A stretch of DNA of 64,000 bases from the NCBI GenBank assembly GCA_902806575.1, contig CADCXD010000018.1, positions 1,922,001 to 1,986,000 of the forward strand, written 5' to 3'. Below are positions 1 through 11,678 of this stretch, in pieces; the first letter of the stretch is position 1, and each line of letters begins with the position of its first letter. Origin of the DNA: Jackrogersella multiformis. Taxonomy: Eukaryota; Ascomycota; Sordariomycetes; Xylariales; Hypoxylaceae. A model generated the notes under the pieces. The model was not told the origin of the DNA and searched no databases. It was given only the letters and a program-made list of their open reading frames with translations. The position numbers and the translations under genes were made by a program.

Positions 1-1150
1 TATGGCCCTAACTCGATGGCCATGATCTTGGACGAGGGAGGGATGGGACTGCAGCTACTTGGCAATGATACATTATGTGAGTAATCTTGAAGTACTGTAT
101 CGCATATCTTCGAGCTGATGATCCTATGCGATAGACGCACTTCCTGCTGTTATGGAGAAGGGTCACGTCGACATTTGGTTGGAACTTTATGTCAATGGAG
201 GTCACTCATCGACCCCATATCCCCACACAGGCATTGGCATAATGTCCGAGTTTGTTAACCAGCTGGAGACCAATCCATGGGAACCCAGACTTATCAAAGG
301 CTCGCCGATATATAACCACTATGTCTGCCAGGCGAGATATTCGCCAGACGTGGCACCAAATATCACCAAGCTGATAAACAAAGGAGATTTGGGAGCGTTG
401 ACCGAGGAACTAGCGACGATCGACCGAGCAACTCAATATCGCATACAGACTTCTCAGGCTGTCGACTATTTCTACGGAGGGGTAAAAATCAATGCTATGC
501 CCGAGTACGTCAAGATTGGTGTGAACCATCGTGTCGCACCCCAAGATTCGATCTCGGCGGTTAAGGCCAATATCCTAAAGCAGCTTAAGCCTATAGTGAA
601 GAAGTTCGGGTTGTCAGTGAGCGCGTTCAAGGGGGAGGATCACAACCCGGATATTGAACTGGATGAAAACATCGAGGACGGCGTTGCTGGTCCGATGTAT
701 GAGGTGGAGTATAATGGGTCACTCGTGCTCACTTCGTCCCAGGCTACTTTGGTTGCTCCGATCTCTCCAGCATCCGGGCCAATCTGGGACATATTTTCGG
801 GGACTATCCAACATAGCTTTGGCTTTGACGGTGGCAAAGTTGTTCCTGTAGGGGAATTGATGACGGGTAACACAGATACTCGTCATTACCTGAGTAAGTG
901 AAGCTTTGCATATTTATACCTAGCCGTCTGTTGATAGTTGCTAATATTCGGTTCCCTAGGCTTAAGCCATCACATCTATCGCTGGACACCTACCCGTCAA
1001 GGGCACTCCGCGGATGCTCACACAGTTGATGAGCGGATGGATATGTTCTCGCATATGGAAGCTGTGAGGCTTTACTATGATTTGATCAGGAACTTCGATG
1101 CTTCTCCAGTTGCGGCATTTGACGGACAGTCGGATGTTGGAGAGCTATGA
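1..1150 (+). CDS. Vacuolar Gly-Xaa carboxypeptidase (M20A family, CPS1-like), 5' truncated by window edge
   Basis: Zinc-dependent M20 exopeptidase related to yeast vacuolar carboxypeptidase S, which releases C-terminal residues from short peptides. The window enters mid-gene. Visible exons are 1-76, 135-893 and 960-1150, joined by GT-AG introns of 58 and 66 nt that keep the frame. Exon 1 reads YGPNSMAMILDEGGMG, the conserved acidic metal-site region. Exon 2 carries VNGGHSSTPYPHTGIG, the dimerisation/lid region typical of M20. Its end carries GNTDTRHY, the conserved TD motif near the active site. Exon 3 has AHTVDERM, with the C-terminal conserved His-x-x-x-Glu of M20 enzymes, and stops at 1148-1150. 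The N-terminal signal anchor and first metal ligands lie upstream of the window. The family assignment is strong; substrate is inferred from the family. Confidence 0.9.
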
Positions 1151-1694
1151 TTTGCAGTAAGTTATTATTGTGGTATATAAATTGTTCTATGGGTGGTTCA
1201 TCATTCTTTGAACACGATGAAAGTCGTTTCCTTTGAAATGGATGTAAGACTTCGGGTCTTAGATATGAAAACATTTTTGTTATGAAACTGTACCTTGATC
1301 TATGATTAGGTATATTTATATATGTATATATCTAGGTATATAGGTACCTAGGTATGTACTAGGTATTAATTGATTCACGATATTAAAAGCTCGAGTGTCA
1401 TGCACTTAAGAGATCTATCCCCGCTACGAAATAGAGTTAGCGCCGGTGCGTGCCAATGCTTTAACCTACCTAGTGTACCTAGGTAGTGTACGAGCCTTAG
1501 TCATCCGCCTTAGTCATCCATCTAAACTGCCACTAATAAATCAATTCGTTGAAATCAAATGCGATAAACATCATTTCACTAAATATTTCACTGAAGCTCT
1601 CAGCGCCGTGTTGAGGATTCAGGTCCATCCCACTCTTGGAACCCACATGGATCGTACAAGATTAAAAAACAACTTAACGGCATGATGATATGAT
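1151..1694. other. Intergenic, no gene seen
   Basis: AT-rich spacer between two + strand genes. It holds TA-rich runs and CCTAGG-centred motifs around 1332-1370 and 1464-1492. No ORF resembles a protein family. Confidence 0.6.
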
Positions 1695-3446
1695 ATGTGT
1701 ATCATGCCTATTCTCCCCTCATTTGCTCCGCCGTCAAGTTTTTGCCTCGGCTTGCGGGCGATTACAGGCAACTCCGGAAAGCTGGTAATATCTTCTGCGG
1801 CTCGCTCGTTCTCGACGAGACATAATCCCATATCGCCATGTTTCCACTATAGCAGCCGCCATGCAATGGGCGCCTCGAGAACTTCGATTGGCTGCTATTC
1901 ACATAACATCTCTCCTCGAATATCCTTCACAACACTGCCTAGGTTCCGTGCGATTACGCAATACTTGGAACTACCCGATTCGTATGATGATGCCGATGGG
2001 CTCCCTTTTCGAAAAGAAGATCTTAATCAAAGAGAGGTCAATAAGATATTTGGTGCACATCTTCATGCCCGAGAAGCCAACAAGCTTCTGAGGATATTAC
2101 ATGGTCGCCGAGTGGCAGGGACTCTGCTAGACCCAGAGCTACTTGTGAATACGGCCAGCTTTAGCAACAAGGATAAGGAGACGGCGTTGTCATACCTACG
2201 CGAAAATATCCCGGTCGACGAAATTATCAACGCTGGCTTGCGAGCCGAAGACGAGCTCAAGTATCTAGATTCGTTAGACGAGAATGACGAAGAACAATCT
2301 GAGGGAACTGGTCCCCGGGACCAGACTTCCAACACGATTGCGAAAAATGTGAAACTACCATTGGGACGGCTTTCGAAACCACCCAAAAGTGACTCTCCGT
2401 ACGGAGTAAGCATCGTCGATCAAATACGAGCTGAGAACATCGCGAGGCATGAAGCAAAGGAGAAGCTTCTGGAGGAAGAACGGAAGAAACGCGAGGAAGA
2501 GGAGGCCATGCGCAACATTGGAACTCTTCAGACCGAGCTGCAGAAGCCAAAGGAACTGAGTCCGTTCTTGAAAAAATGGACTGAGAAAGCAGGAAGTGAC
2601 CTCACAGAACCTCCGAAGATGAAGGCCTGGGAACGTCTACTTCCTTCTTTTGCGATGACCATCTTGGTCCTCGGGGCATGCGTTGCGTATGCTTCTATGT
2701 ACGATGCTTCGAGGCTAACATGGAGATTATGGCCAGATATTTCTCCAGCCATTGCGACCTGCGCCGCCATCACTGCGATTAACATTGTAGTCTGGCTTGG
2801 CTGGAAGATCCCACCTCTATGGACCATTCTAAATCGATACTTCATCCTGGTGTCTGCGACGCCGCGGCCCTTTCAATTGATCGGGGCCATGTTTTCCCAC
2901 CAGGGCCTTAGCCACCTAGTCGTAAACATGGTTGGATTTTGGTTCTTTGGCCTCCGGGTCCACGAAGAGATCGGTAGGGGCAACTTCCTTGCCCTGTACA
3001 TTGCTTCGGGAACTGCAGGGTTCATGGCCAGCCTGACGAACTTGGTCTTAATAAGAGGGCTACAGTGGACGACGCTGGGGGCATCGGGAGGGTGTTATGG
3101 TATTCTCGCCGTGTATTTCTTCATGCACAGAGATGACGAATTCAAGTTCTTCGGATACCCTCCAGACCCGATGTCTGCTCCTTCGGGGATTCATTTTCTC
3201 CTAGCGCTCCTGCTTATGCACATCATGCCATTGTTTTCGGAGCCAGTCTTGATCGACGTAGCCTCGCACCTAGGAGGCATGCTGGTTGCCTTGCCCGGGT
3301 TTGTGCTCGCCAAGAGGCAGATGGAAGAGCGGGCGAGAAACGAGGCCGAGAGAGTGAAGACTATAGACGCGCTGGAGAGTGCTGTCAACGAAAAGGCCCC
3401 GGAAAAGACGCCACCACTGGATGTCAAAACGTTAAATAACAAATAA
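1695..3446 (+). CDS. PCP1: Mitochondrial inner-membrane rhomboid protease (Pcp1/Rbd1/PARL type)
   Basis: Intramembrane serine protease. In yeast, Pcp1 cleaves Mgm1 and Ccp1 in the mitochondrial inner membrane. The uninterrupted 583-codon frame begins with a basic, Ser/Arg-rich presequence (about residues 1-65) and has a charged linker with a coiled-coil stretch KEKLLEEERKKREEEE near residue 260. A multi-pass rhomboid domain follows from about residue 315. The catalytic GxSGG motif is GASGGCYG, with nucleophile Ser464, and the His partner is His525 in DVASHLGG. HQGLSHLVVNM is the conserved His/Asn oxyanion segment. A charged tail of about 40 residues follows the last helix. The start could be 1695 or the Met at 1704; both leave the presequence intact. 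No intron is needed. Confidence 0.9.
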   Translation: MCIMPILPSFAPPSSFCLGLRAITGNSGKLVISSAARSFSTRHNPISPCFHYSSRHAMGASRTSIGCYSHNISPRISFTTLPRFRAITQYLELPDSYDDADGLPFRKEDLNQREVNKIFGAHLHAREANKLLRILHGRRVAGTLLDPELLVNTASFSNKDKETALSYLRENIPVDEIINAGLRAEDELKYLDSLDENDEEQSEGTGPRDQTSNTIAKNVKLPLGRLSKPPKSDSPYGVSIVDQIRAENIARHEAKEKLLEEERKKREEEEAMRNIGTLQTELQKPKELSPFLKKWTEKAGSDLTEPPKMKAWERLLPSFAMTILVLGACVAYASMYDASRLTWRLWPDISPAIATCAAITAINIVVWLGWKIPPLWTILNRYFILVSATPRPFQLIGAMFSHQGLSHLVVNMVGFWFFGLRVHEEIGRGNFLALYIASGTAGFMASLTNLVLIRGLQWTTLGASGGCYGILAVYFFMHRDDEFKFFGYPPDPMSAPSGIHFLLALLLMHIMPLFSEPVLIDVASHLGGMLVALPGFVLAKRQMEERARNEAERVKTIDALESAVNEKAPEKTPPLDVKTLNNK

Positions 3447-5312
3447 AACAAAACTAGCTCTCTGCTGGTCCCCTATACTCTTTGTGTATATACAAAGCTA
3501 AGAAAATGACTACACATATACACTACATATGTACACATAGCTTTATGTCTTCTAGATATGGGCTATATTGCTTGACAATTCCTAATCTATCTACGTATGC
3601 TCAATGGGTATTTATGTAAGTAAATATGACTTCCTAAGTGAAATGATTATCGTGATGGCTGCATGACTGCCTTAGGATCCGTAGCTTATAACATTGCAAA
3701 AATGGTAGCAATTTCATATCGAAATACCATTTCAATATTATTCAATATCCATGAATATATGAACTCGATACAGGTCTACATAGGATTTGTGGATGGTATT
3801 TGTCCCATGCATATGGCACCTACGTCATCCATTGGAGTATGGGTCCAGTGCTAGAGGTAAGGGAAATAACTTATGTGCTTGATGCACGTGTCGAAAACCA
3901 TACCAATACCGAAGAAATCAACCTTATACTGAAATATATGCACATACACTACATACATATATATATTGCCGTCTACCCGTTCATCACATCGCTGTATGAT
4001 ACCATGCCTGGCCATTGGTGACATTAAGCTGCAAAGATCATCCCACCAGTCCACATCATGTCAGACGAGAGAAAAAGCCAAGAGCTCTGAAGTTCGAATT
4101 CCGACAAGGCTGCATGCATGGTCGAGAGAGAGGCTTCCCCTGTCGATTTTGTTAGGTGCCTACATATAGGTAGGCATCTAGGTACGTACCAAGGCGGTCT
4201 GTAGATCCCCTAGCAAGGGCCCCCATCGCTCCAAATTGGGATGGGCTGCTGGGAGAGAGCTATGACCAGGATAGGCCACGGGAAAATCGGGTAGCTACCT
4301 AGGTACATATACTACATAAGTAAGTGCTGACCAGTCGTCATCGACGTAAAATCCGTAAAATCAATTCCCATCCATGCCCCACATCGCTCCAATGATACAC
4401 TGAGGCGCCAGGGCCCCAGGCGCCTGCATGCTGGAGAAGGCTTAGCTCTAGCTGTTAGCTCACTGGCTGACAAGGATTATCATTGCTGACAATGGGAAAT
4501 GGGAAACGGGAAACTGCTGATCGTGAGGTTTTGTTTTCATTAATTCGGAATCGGCACACGATGTCTCACAATCTCATAATCTCATAGGTACCTACCTACC
4601 TAGACACTACCTAATCTCACCAAAATTTCCTTTTCCCTTTTTCCTACTTCCTCCATAATACTTCCTATTTCCTATTCCTATTCCACGAGAGGGGCGGGTT
4701 ATACATGCAACCCGCAACCTGCATGTAATTATTAATAAACAGAAATTATCGATATATTCTAATTTCAATCGAATGTTACTTTTTTTCTTTCTTTTCTCTT
4801 CCCCCGTTCCTTGTTCTCGAGTACCTATTATCTGCTACCTGCACTAGGTAGGTAGGTAGTTGTCGTGCAATTCGTTGCTATCCTCTTGGCTTACGTCTGA
4901 AGTCCCTGTTTTATTAGGTGATACCCTGATCCCTCGAGCTTTCAAGGTTGTCGCAATCCCATCACCTTATCGTTACCTAGCAGCTCTAGCTACCTAGCTA
5001 CCTAGGTATCAACGCCTCATTGTTCCATGCTCTCCTGGTGCATGTAACCGAAATTTGTGTTTCGTCGATTCCTAATCGTGCAACGTAACGAACCCTGCCC
5101 GTCCCGTAGACATCGTCCAAACAAACCAGCTTGTCGCGTTCTAGCTCTTGGCGCCGGGATCATCTGCATCGTCATCGTCAACAGCCATATCGACTGCCGG
5201 ATTTTCCCCTTCCCACCTCTGAACCTCTACTACCTCTGCTCTGTAGAAATAAAATCCTAAGCAAGTTCTTCACTGGGAAACGGTCGTCAACCTTATCAAC
5301 CCGCAAAACGCC
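3447..5312. other. Long intergenic/5' leader region, no gene seen
   Basis: About 1.9 kb with no family-like ORF. It holds CCTAGG or TACCTA motifs near 4158-4190, 4300, 4590-4610, 4845-4860 and 4985-5010. There is an imperfect GGGAAA tandem near 4493-4516, and pyrimidine-rich tracts near 4620-4690 and 4780-4815. The CT-rich tracts are typical of filamentous-fungal promoters and probably serve the downstream phosphatase gene. Confidence 0.6.
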
Positions 5313-7892
5313 ATGGCCGCACACGAGTACGATCATGACCTTGACGATGAGGATTCGCGCAACCCTCATGCTTCGGCAAATAGATGGAGACATCAGGAGT
5401 CTTCGTCTTTTGCCCGCGCTGCCATTGCCCGAGATCCCCATAGCACTAGCTCTCACACGGGAGAGCTATCCAACTTCCTGAACTCCACGCGAGTCGAAGG
5501 CGACCAAACCGGCACAAATGGAACGGGAAACTACCAACCCATTGTGGTTGGTAATACCGATGGCGCACATGGTGTTGTGGGTGCCGATGGGAAAGAAGTC
5601 GTGTGCGGTCCTCTACTGAATTATAGACGTATGGAGGATAGGACTTGGTACGGCAGTGTCTTGGTTGTCACTAAAGGCGGTGGCAAGACTCAAAATTTTC
5701 AGCCTACCTTGAGACTCGGACGCGTCGAGTTAGCAAGCGGACAGCCAGGTCTGCTTCACGAGGGATCCGCCGTCAATGGGGAGAGAGTTGGTTCGAAGGC
5801 CATTGAAACTAACCACGGTACTGATGTCGCAGGTATCTGTCTCTACTCCGATCCTAGATGCACGTTCTGGGCATTTTCTCTTGCTTGTGACATCGCCGAT
5901 ACCGAAGCGAAATGGGCATATTTGATTACCGATGTTCATTACAAAAGCGAGACGAAGCCTCGGACCAACTACTTCTTCGTTCCCGCCGTTGACGAGTCGA
6001 TGCGGATGATGTTCCATTCATGCAACGGCTTTAGTGTCGGCACGGACGAAGAAGCCTGGAGTGGACTGGCACTATGGAACGACGTGATGAGAAACCATGC
6101 GAAAGCGCCTTTTCACGTCATGATAGGAGGTGGTGATCAAATATACAACGATGGTATCCGAGTTAAGGGGCCTCTGCGCGAGTGGACGGATATAGGAAAC
6201 CCGAAGAAGCGACGTGATTTTCCCTTCCCCGAGAGCCTACGAGAGGCGTGCGACGACTACTACCTCAAGAACTACATTCGGTGGTATTCGACCGAACCGT
6301 TCGCAGCAGCCAACGGGCAGATACCGCAGCTGAATATATGGGACGACCATGACATTATTGACGGTTTCGGCTCGTATGTCAACGACTTCATGAATTGCGA
6401 TGTCTTCCGAGGCATTGGCGGCACTGCCCACAAATACTACATGCTTTTCCAACACCATCTAGCACCACCAGCTTCGACATACACATCGGATGCGCCAGAG
6501 ACGACGGAGCATGGCCCAGAACAAGATTCAAAGCAACTTGTAGATACTTACGTCAGACAACAAGCCTTCGACTCATCCTACATTATTGGCAGCCGACCTG
6601 GCCCATATGTCGCCGAGCACTCCATGAACATGTTCAGCAAACTCGGCGCAAGAATCGCATTCTTGGGTATTGACGCCCGTACCGAGCGTACGCGGCACCA
6701 AGTCAACTATCCCGAGACGTACGACCTCATCTTTGGCCGGGTGAGGGATGAACTCGGTGCAGCAGCAGCAGCGGGCCAACCTTTTAGGCATTTGATTCTG
6801 CTTCTGGGTATCCCGATTGCATATCCGGTAAGCTGTTTGGTGGTCTCGGGTTGATACAAAAGGCTAACATTGCCAGCGACTTACTTGGCTCGAAAACGTA
6901 TTCAGTAGCCCTTTAATTGCCCCCGTCAAATTCTTGAATCGAAGATTTGGATTCGGTAAGTCAAACCTCTCGAACGACTTTCACTTTCAGGATTATTCAT
7001 AGTTGTTATAGGCGGTGGTGTGTTCAACCACTTCGACGGCAGCGTGGATCTCCTAGATGATTTAGATGACCACTACACGGCCAGAACCCACAAGAAGGAA
7101 CGAAACGCTCTAGTCCACCGGCTCCAGTCGGTTTGCGCAGAGTTCTCGATCCGCCTTACCATCCTTGGAGGCGACGTCCATCTAGCGGCTCTTGGGCGCT
7201 TCTACTCAAACCCGAACTTGCATATTCCCGTCGAGCAAGACCATCGTTACATAGTAAACGTAGTCTCTTCGGCGATAGTCAACAAACCCCCACCGGCGGC
7301 GATTGCTAACCTCCTAGCAAGTCGTAATAAAATCCATCATCTTGATTCGGATACGGACGAGACGCTCATGGCCCTCTTCGATAAGGATCCCGGCAATTCC
7401 ACCAAGACGCGGGCATCCAACAAAGTTACCATGCCTAGCCGGAACTATTCCGTTCTCACAGAGAACTCGCCAAACAATCATGGCGATGGTGCTAATGGCC
7501 ACTCAGAATCGACCGACACCAATCCGTCGGAGAATCAATTTGATGGAAAGAATGGCCACTCATTCCTATCCCAAGGCGAGTTTGGTGCAGGAACCAAACA
7601 TAAAGCAGCCGACTTCGGGAGGCACGGGAAGAGTAACGATGGTGGTCTCGATGTATGCATACGGGTAGAGATCGACCAGCATGATAAAGAGGGCAGAACC
7701 GATCCGTACGGTCTAACGATCCCGGTTCTTAACTATGAAGCTGGAAAGTTTAGTACCAACGCACACTCTCATCATCTTCACCGAAGCCGGCCTGGCACGT
7801 CTGGCGCTGCCAGTACTATCCCCGCAAGCAGCATACCTTCGCTTCCGGGCTCGATACCTGACGTACCTGAAATACCTGAAAGGATCCACTAG
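5313..7892 (+). CDS. PhoD-like metallophosphatase domain protein
   Basis: Predicted phosphatase/phosphodiesterase of the fungal PhoD-like superfamily; the substrate in fungi is not known to me. Three exons, 5313-6827, 6877-6955 and 7012-7892, join in frame (phases 0 and 1) to give about 824 residues. Metal-site-like motifs appear in order: GGGDQIYNDG near residue 275, WDDHDIIDGFGSY near 343, FLGIDARTERTR near 453, then exon 2 (RLTWLENVFSSPL), and GGDVHLAALGRF in exon 3. The GGD and DDHD motifs are those expected for PhoD-type binuclear metal centres. The N-terminus is acidic and unstructured; the C-terminal 250 residues are low-complexity and Ser/Asn/His-rich, ending in a proline-rich tail. 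No signal peptide is visible. A second acceptor at 6990 would add eight in-frame codons to exon 3; the 7011 acceptor matches the usual FGGGVFNHFDG run better. Confidence 0.85.
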
Positions 7893-8919
7893 TGGTAGGC
7901 TTAGCATGGCTGTTATTTCCTGTACAAACAGGCTTGTCCTGCTTCGCATTTTGAAGCGGCTTGTCTCGGATCGCTATTGGAGTGCGTAGCCAAGATGAGA
8001 AGCGGGCACGCGTATTTAGTAGGACGGTGGAGTCGCGATCCGCCATACCGTTATTAGCTCCGTGATCTAGCCTAGGAGCGGGTTAAGAATTAGAGGTCAA
8101 TACGTCCACATCCAGCGGAAGGATAAGAGAAGAAAGGAGTTAATACCCCAGGAAGAGAATTGTTGCGTTGTATTTGTTGGTATTTTATTCCCCTTCGGTG
8201 GTTTTGTACTATTATACTCTACTGCTAATAATCATGTTTGCGGCATGTTCTAGTGTGCAAAATATCCAATCTGATTTTCAAGATTCTACAACATTTCCTC
8301 GTCATAGTCCGTGAGACCTGCGTGTGCTTATTACCTCACGCAGTCACGAGTTAATCGTATAAGTTATTTAATGGAATTGGCGAGACTTACGAACGAGGGT
8401 TCGACGGGGGTAGGAGCAACGGTTCAAATCGGATGATAGGTTCTCTAGTGGATGTTCGGTTCTGGCTACCGAAGCTAGAAATCGATTTAGAACCTTGAAT
8501 CCTTGGAATCGACTTAGAAGCGGCTCAGAAGCTTGATGCCGAATTCGGCTTGTCCGCAGCAATTATCGGCCTTCTCATTGGCCTATCCTTTCAATTGGGA
8601 TTTCATCGCTCCTGCCCCGCGCCGTGGTTGGCTTATGCCGTGACAAAGCGAGCTCATACATCATTTACGTCGGAGTTTGAGCGCCGATGAAGTTTCATCC
8701 ATTGAGTTATAATACGTGATAAGTCTCTAGGTAAACTACTGCGCTGAACATTATTTCTTGGTGACAATTGGTCGTTGAATTATAATAACATTTTAAGATA
8801 CCCATCTCTAACTGTCGTTAGGCCCTCCATCTAGTCAGCTCTACATTAATTGAGGTTCTACTAACACTCAAAACCTAACCTGACGATAATTCCAGTTAGC
8901 TATCTTGATTGCCTCCAAC
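7893..8919. other. Intergenic, no gene seen
   Basis: Spacer between two + strand genes, holding the 3' UTR of the phosphatase and the promoter of the dehydrogenase. The short ORFs have no recognisable composition or motif. Confidence 0.6.
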
Positions 8920-10852
8920 ATGGCATCTACACCAAGGAGCTACGGCCTTGCGAGGATTTTACAAAACTCGACTCTATCTTCTAGAGTCTGCTCAAGATGC
9001 TTACCGATCCTTCGATCTCCAAGGAATGCGAGGGCCTTGAGCACGACTGACGCGAGGATGTCATTAGCCACTTTCAAGATACCAAAGGTGTCGAACGAAC
9101 CTAATGTACGTTAACTTCACATTCTTCTCGACCTTACCATTACGAATCTAGAGACTGACAGATCACAGTACCATTACGAGAAAGGCTCGGCACAAAGGGC
9201 AGGTCTCCTGGCTGAGGTTGCGAATCAGCAGAAGAAGGGCACGATAGAAATACCACTTGTAATAGGGGGCAAAGAGGTACAGATAATTCTAACAATAATC
9301 TGCCTTGTTCCTTATTAACTAACTCGTCGAGTAGGTTAAATCATCGCAAAGATCTACACAATACAATCCGGCCGACCACGCCACCGCAGTGGCAAATTAT
9401 TCTCTTGCTAGCCCCTCCGACGTCAACGCAGCTATCGAATCAGCCTTAGCCGCGAAGCCGGCGTGGGAGTCGCTTCCCTTCGCAGACAGGGCCGCCGTCT
9501 TCCTCAAGGCAGCTGATCTTATCTCTACTAAGTACCGATACGAGATCATGGCTACGACGATGCTAGGTCAGGGTAAGAACGCGTGGCAGGCTGAGATCGA
9601 TGCCGCGGCAGAATTGTGCGATTTCTTCCGTTTCAGCGTCCAGTACGCCGAAGAGTTATATACCCAACAACCCGCCCACAACTCGCCTGGCCTATGGAAC
9701 CGCACCGAATACCGACCACTCGAGGGCTTCGTGTACGCCGTTAGCCCCTTCAACTTCACCGCCATTGGAGGCAACCTGGCCGGCACTCCCGCGCTCCTAG
9801 GCAACGTGGTGATCTGGAAGCCCTCCGACTCCGCCGTCGCCGTAGGCCACCTGGTGCACAAGATCCTGCTCGAGGCCGGGCTTCCCGAGAACGTGATCCA
9901 GTTCGTGCCCGGAAACCCCGAGGAGGTGACCAAGACGGTGCTGGCGCACAAGCACTTCGCGGCGCTGCACTACACGGGCAGCACGGCCGTGTTCCGCAAG
10001 CTGTACGGGCAGATCGGGCAGGGCATCGCCGAGGCCCGGTACCACGCGGGGTACCCGCGCATCGTCGGCGAGACCGGCGGCAAGAACTTTCACATCGTAC
10101 ACCGCTCGGCCGACATCCGGAACGCCGTCGTGCACACTGTCCGCGGCGCCTTCGAGTACTCGGGCCAGAAGTGCAGCGCCACCAGTCGCGTGTACGTGGC
10201 CAAGTCCGTGTGGCCGGCCTTCCGCGAGCTGCTCGTCGAGGAGACCAACAAGCTCCACGTTGGCGCGCCGTGGGACCCCAAGACGTTCATCGGCCCCGTC
10301 ATCCACGAGCCCAGCTTTAAGAAGCTGGTGGGCGTAATCGACGACGCCAAGAAGGACGGCGAGCTCGAGCTGCTGGCCGGCGGCAAGTACGACGGCAAGA
10401 AGGGGTACTTCATACACCCGACGGTGTACCTGACCACCAACCCGGCGCACAAGCTGCTCAGCACGGAGCTATTCGGGCCGGTGCTTACGGCGTACGTGTA
10501 CGAGGACGGAGCGGGGCGCGGCAAGGGCGCGGAGGAGCAGGCGTTCGCGGCGGCGTGCGCGCTGGTGGACGGCACGAGCGAGTACGGGCTCACGGGTGCG
10601 GTGTTCGCGGCAGACCGGTCGGCGATCCGCGCGGCGGAGGACGCGCTGCGCAACGCCGCGGGTAACTTCTACGTCAACTGCAAGAGCACCGGCGCCGTGG
10701 TCGGCCAGCAGCCGTTCGGCGGCGCCAGGGCCAGCGGCACTAACGACAAGGCCGGTAGCGTTAATATTATTAGCAGGTTTGTTAGCCTCAGGAGTATTAA
10801 GGAGGAGTTCTTGCCGAGTAACGAGGTCGCGTATCCGAGTAATGAGGTTTAG
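8920..10852 (+). CDS. PUT2: Delta-1-pyrroline-5-carboxylate dehydrogenase, mitochondrial
   Basis: NAD-dependent aldehyde dehydrogenase that oxidises glutamate-gamma-semialdehyde/P5C to glutamate, the second step of proline breakdown in the mitochondrial matrix. Exons 8920-9105, 9169-9276 and 9335-10852 join in phase 0 to about 603 residues. The ATG at 8920 opens a basic Ser/Arg presequence (about 45 residues) ending near RALSTTDARM. The general base is Glu344 in VGETGGKN, the nucleophile is Cys378 in SGQKCSATSR, and VSPFNFTAIGGN is the P5CDH-type NAD-binding turn. The family's FGGARASGTNDKAG segment is near the C-terminus. From about 9750 onward exon 3 is strikingly GC-rich at third positions, unlike exons 1-2 and the flanks, which produces long antisense shadow ORFs. 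Confidence 0.93.
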
Positions 10853-11579
10853 GGGTTAGGGGGGTTAGGAGGGGTATAGAAGCGAATTTTATAATAAGAC
10901 GATGTGGTGGGGTCGTGATATCTACCTGGGTACTTAACCTAAGGGATGAAGGGGCGGGAGAGTGAAATGGGAGGCTGGCCTAGGTTCATATCAGACTTAA
11001 AATTTAGGCTGGTGATAACGGGCTGCGATGGGGGTAGTTGCTTGGTAGGTATTCAGGATAGCAGGATCTGAGGGAACCACCTACCTACTGATGTGCCTAT
11101 AACTTAGTTAGGGCACGCAGGTAGGTTACATATGTTATTATAATATGCAGAATGAAAAACAAGATTTAAATATTGTTAAATAGCATGTCGTCTTTCTAGT
11201 CTTGATACTATGACATGGTGGGTGTAGGATAGATGTACTGATGATGGAAAAGTATCATGGCGAGAGTATCAGAGCGGTTGAAGATGTATATTAGATTGCA
11301 AGTAATGTAAAATAGGTCGTTACATGGAAGCTCATTTGGTACCTGGTTTTATCGTCTTGGAAGACTTAAAGGAGGTAGATTAACTAATACTTGCTTAAAT
11401 ATGTTGAGAAATATATACATATGTAACCTAACTAGTAATCTATTAGGTTAAATATATAGTGAAAAAGGTACAGCTCCTTAATAGATTGTTTGGACATGTG
11501 TTGGTAATAGGAGGTAACCTAGGTCTCAAGCCAGTGACTGAGAAAAAGGGGGAGTGAAGGGAGAAAGAAAAAATATATT
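10853..11579. other. Intergenic, no gene seen
   Basis: AT-rich spacer with several TAGGTA-type motifs (around 10927 and 11044-11080). No credible coding frame. Confidence 0.6.
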
Positions 11580-11678
11580 TACCATTACGGGGGTTCGAAC
11601 CCCGGTCTCCAGGGCATTTCAATGTTTAATATTTAATGTTTGAAAACCTGGCATCCTAAACCACTGGACGATAATGGT
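11580..11678 (-). tRNA. tRNA-Glu (UUC) with a 26-nt intron
   Basis: On the minus strand the acceptor stem ACCATTA pairs perfectly with TAATGGT. The D-arm is GTCC-AGTGGTTTA-GGAT. The anticodon arm CCAGG/CCTGG holds TTC (plus-strand 11642-11644), and the T-arm CGGGG-TTCGAAC-CCCCG is perfect. A 26-nt AT-rich intron occupies 11615-11640, at the canonical position one base 3' of the anticodon, and its core is an inverted repeat. Mature length is 73 nt before CCA. A T-run lies just downstream on the minus strand (plus 11567-11573), as expected for a Pol III terminator. The A1-U72 first pair is unusual for tRNA-Glu, so a decayed or recoded copy is possible. Confidence 0.85.

Noticed and set aside
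9797..10653. Minus-strand ORFs of 187-217 codons
   Set aside because: Antisense shadows of the GC-rich part of P5C dehydrogenase.
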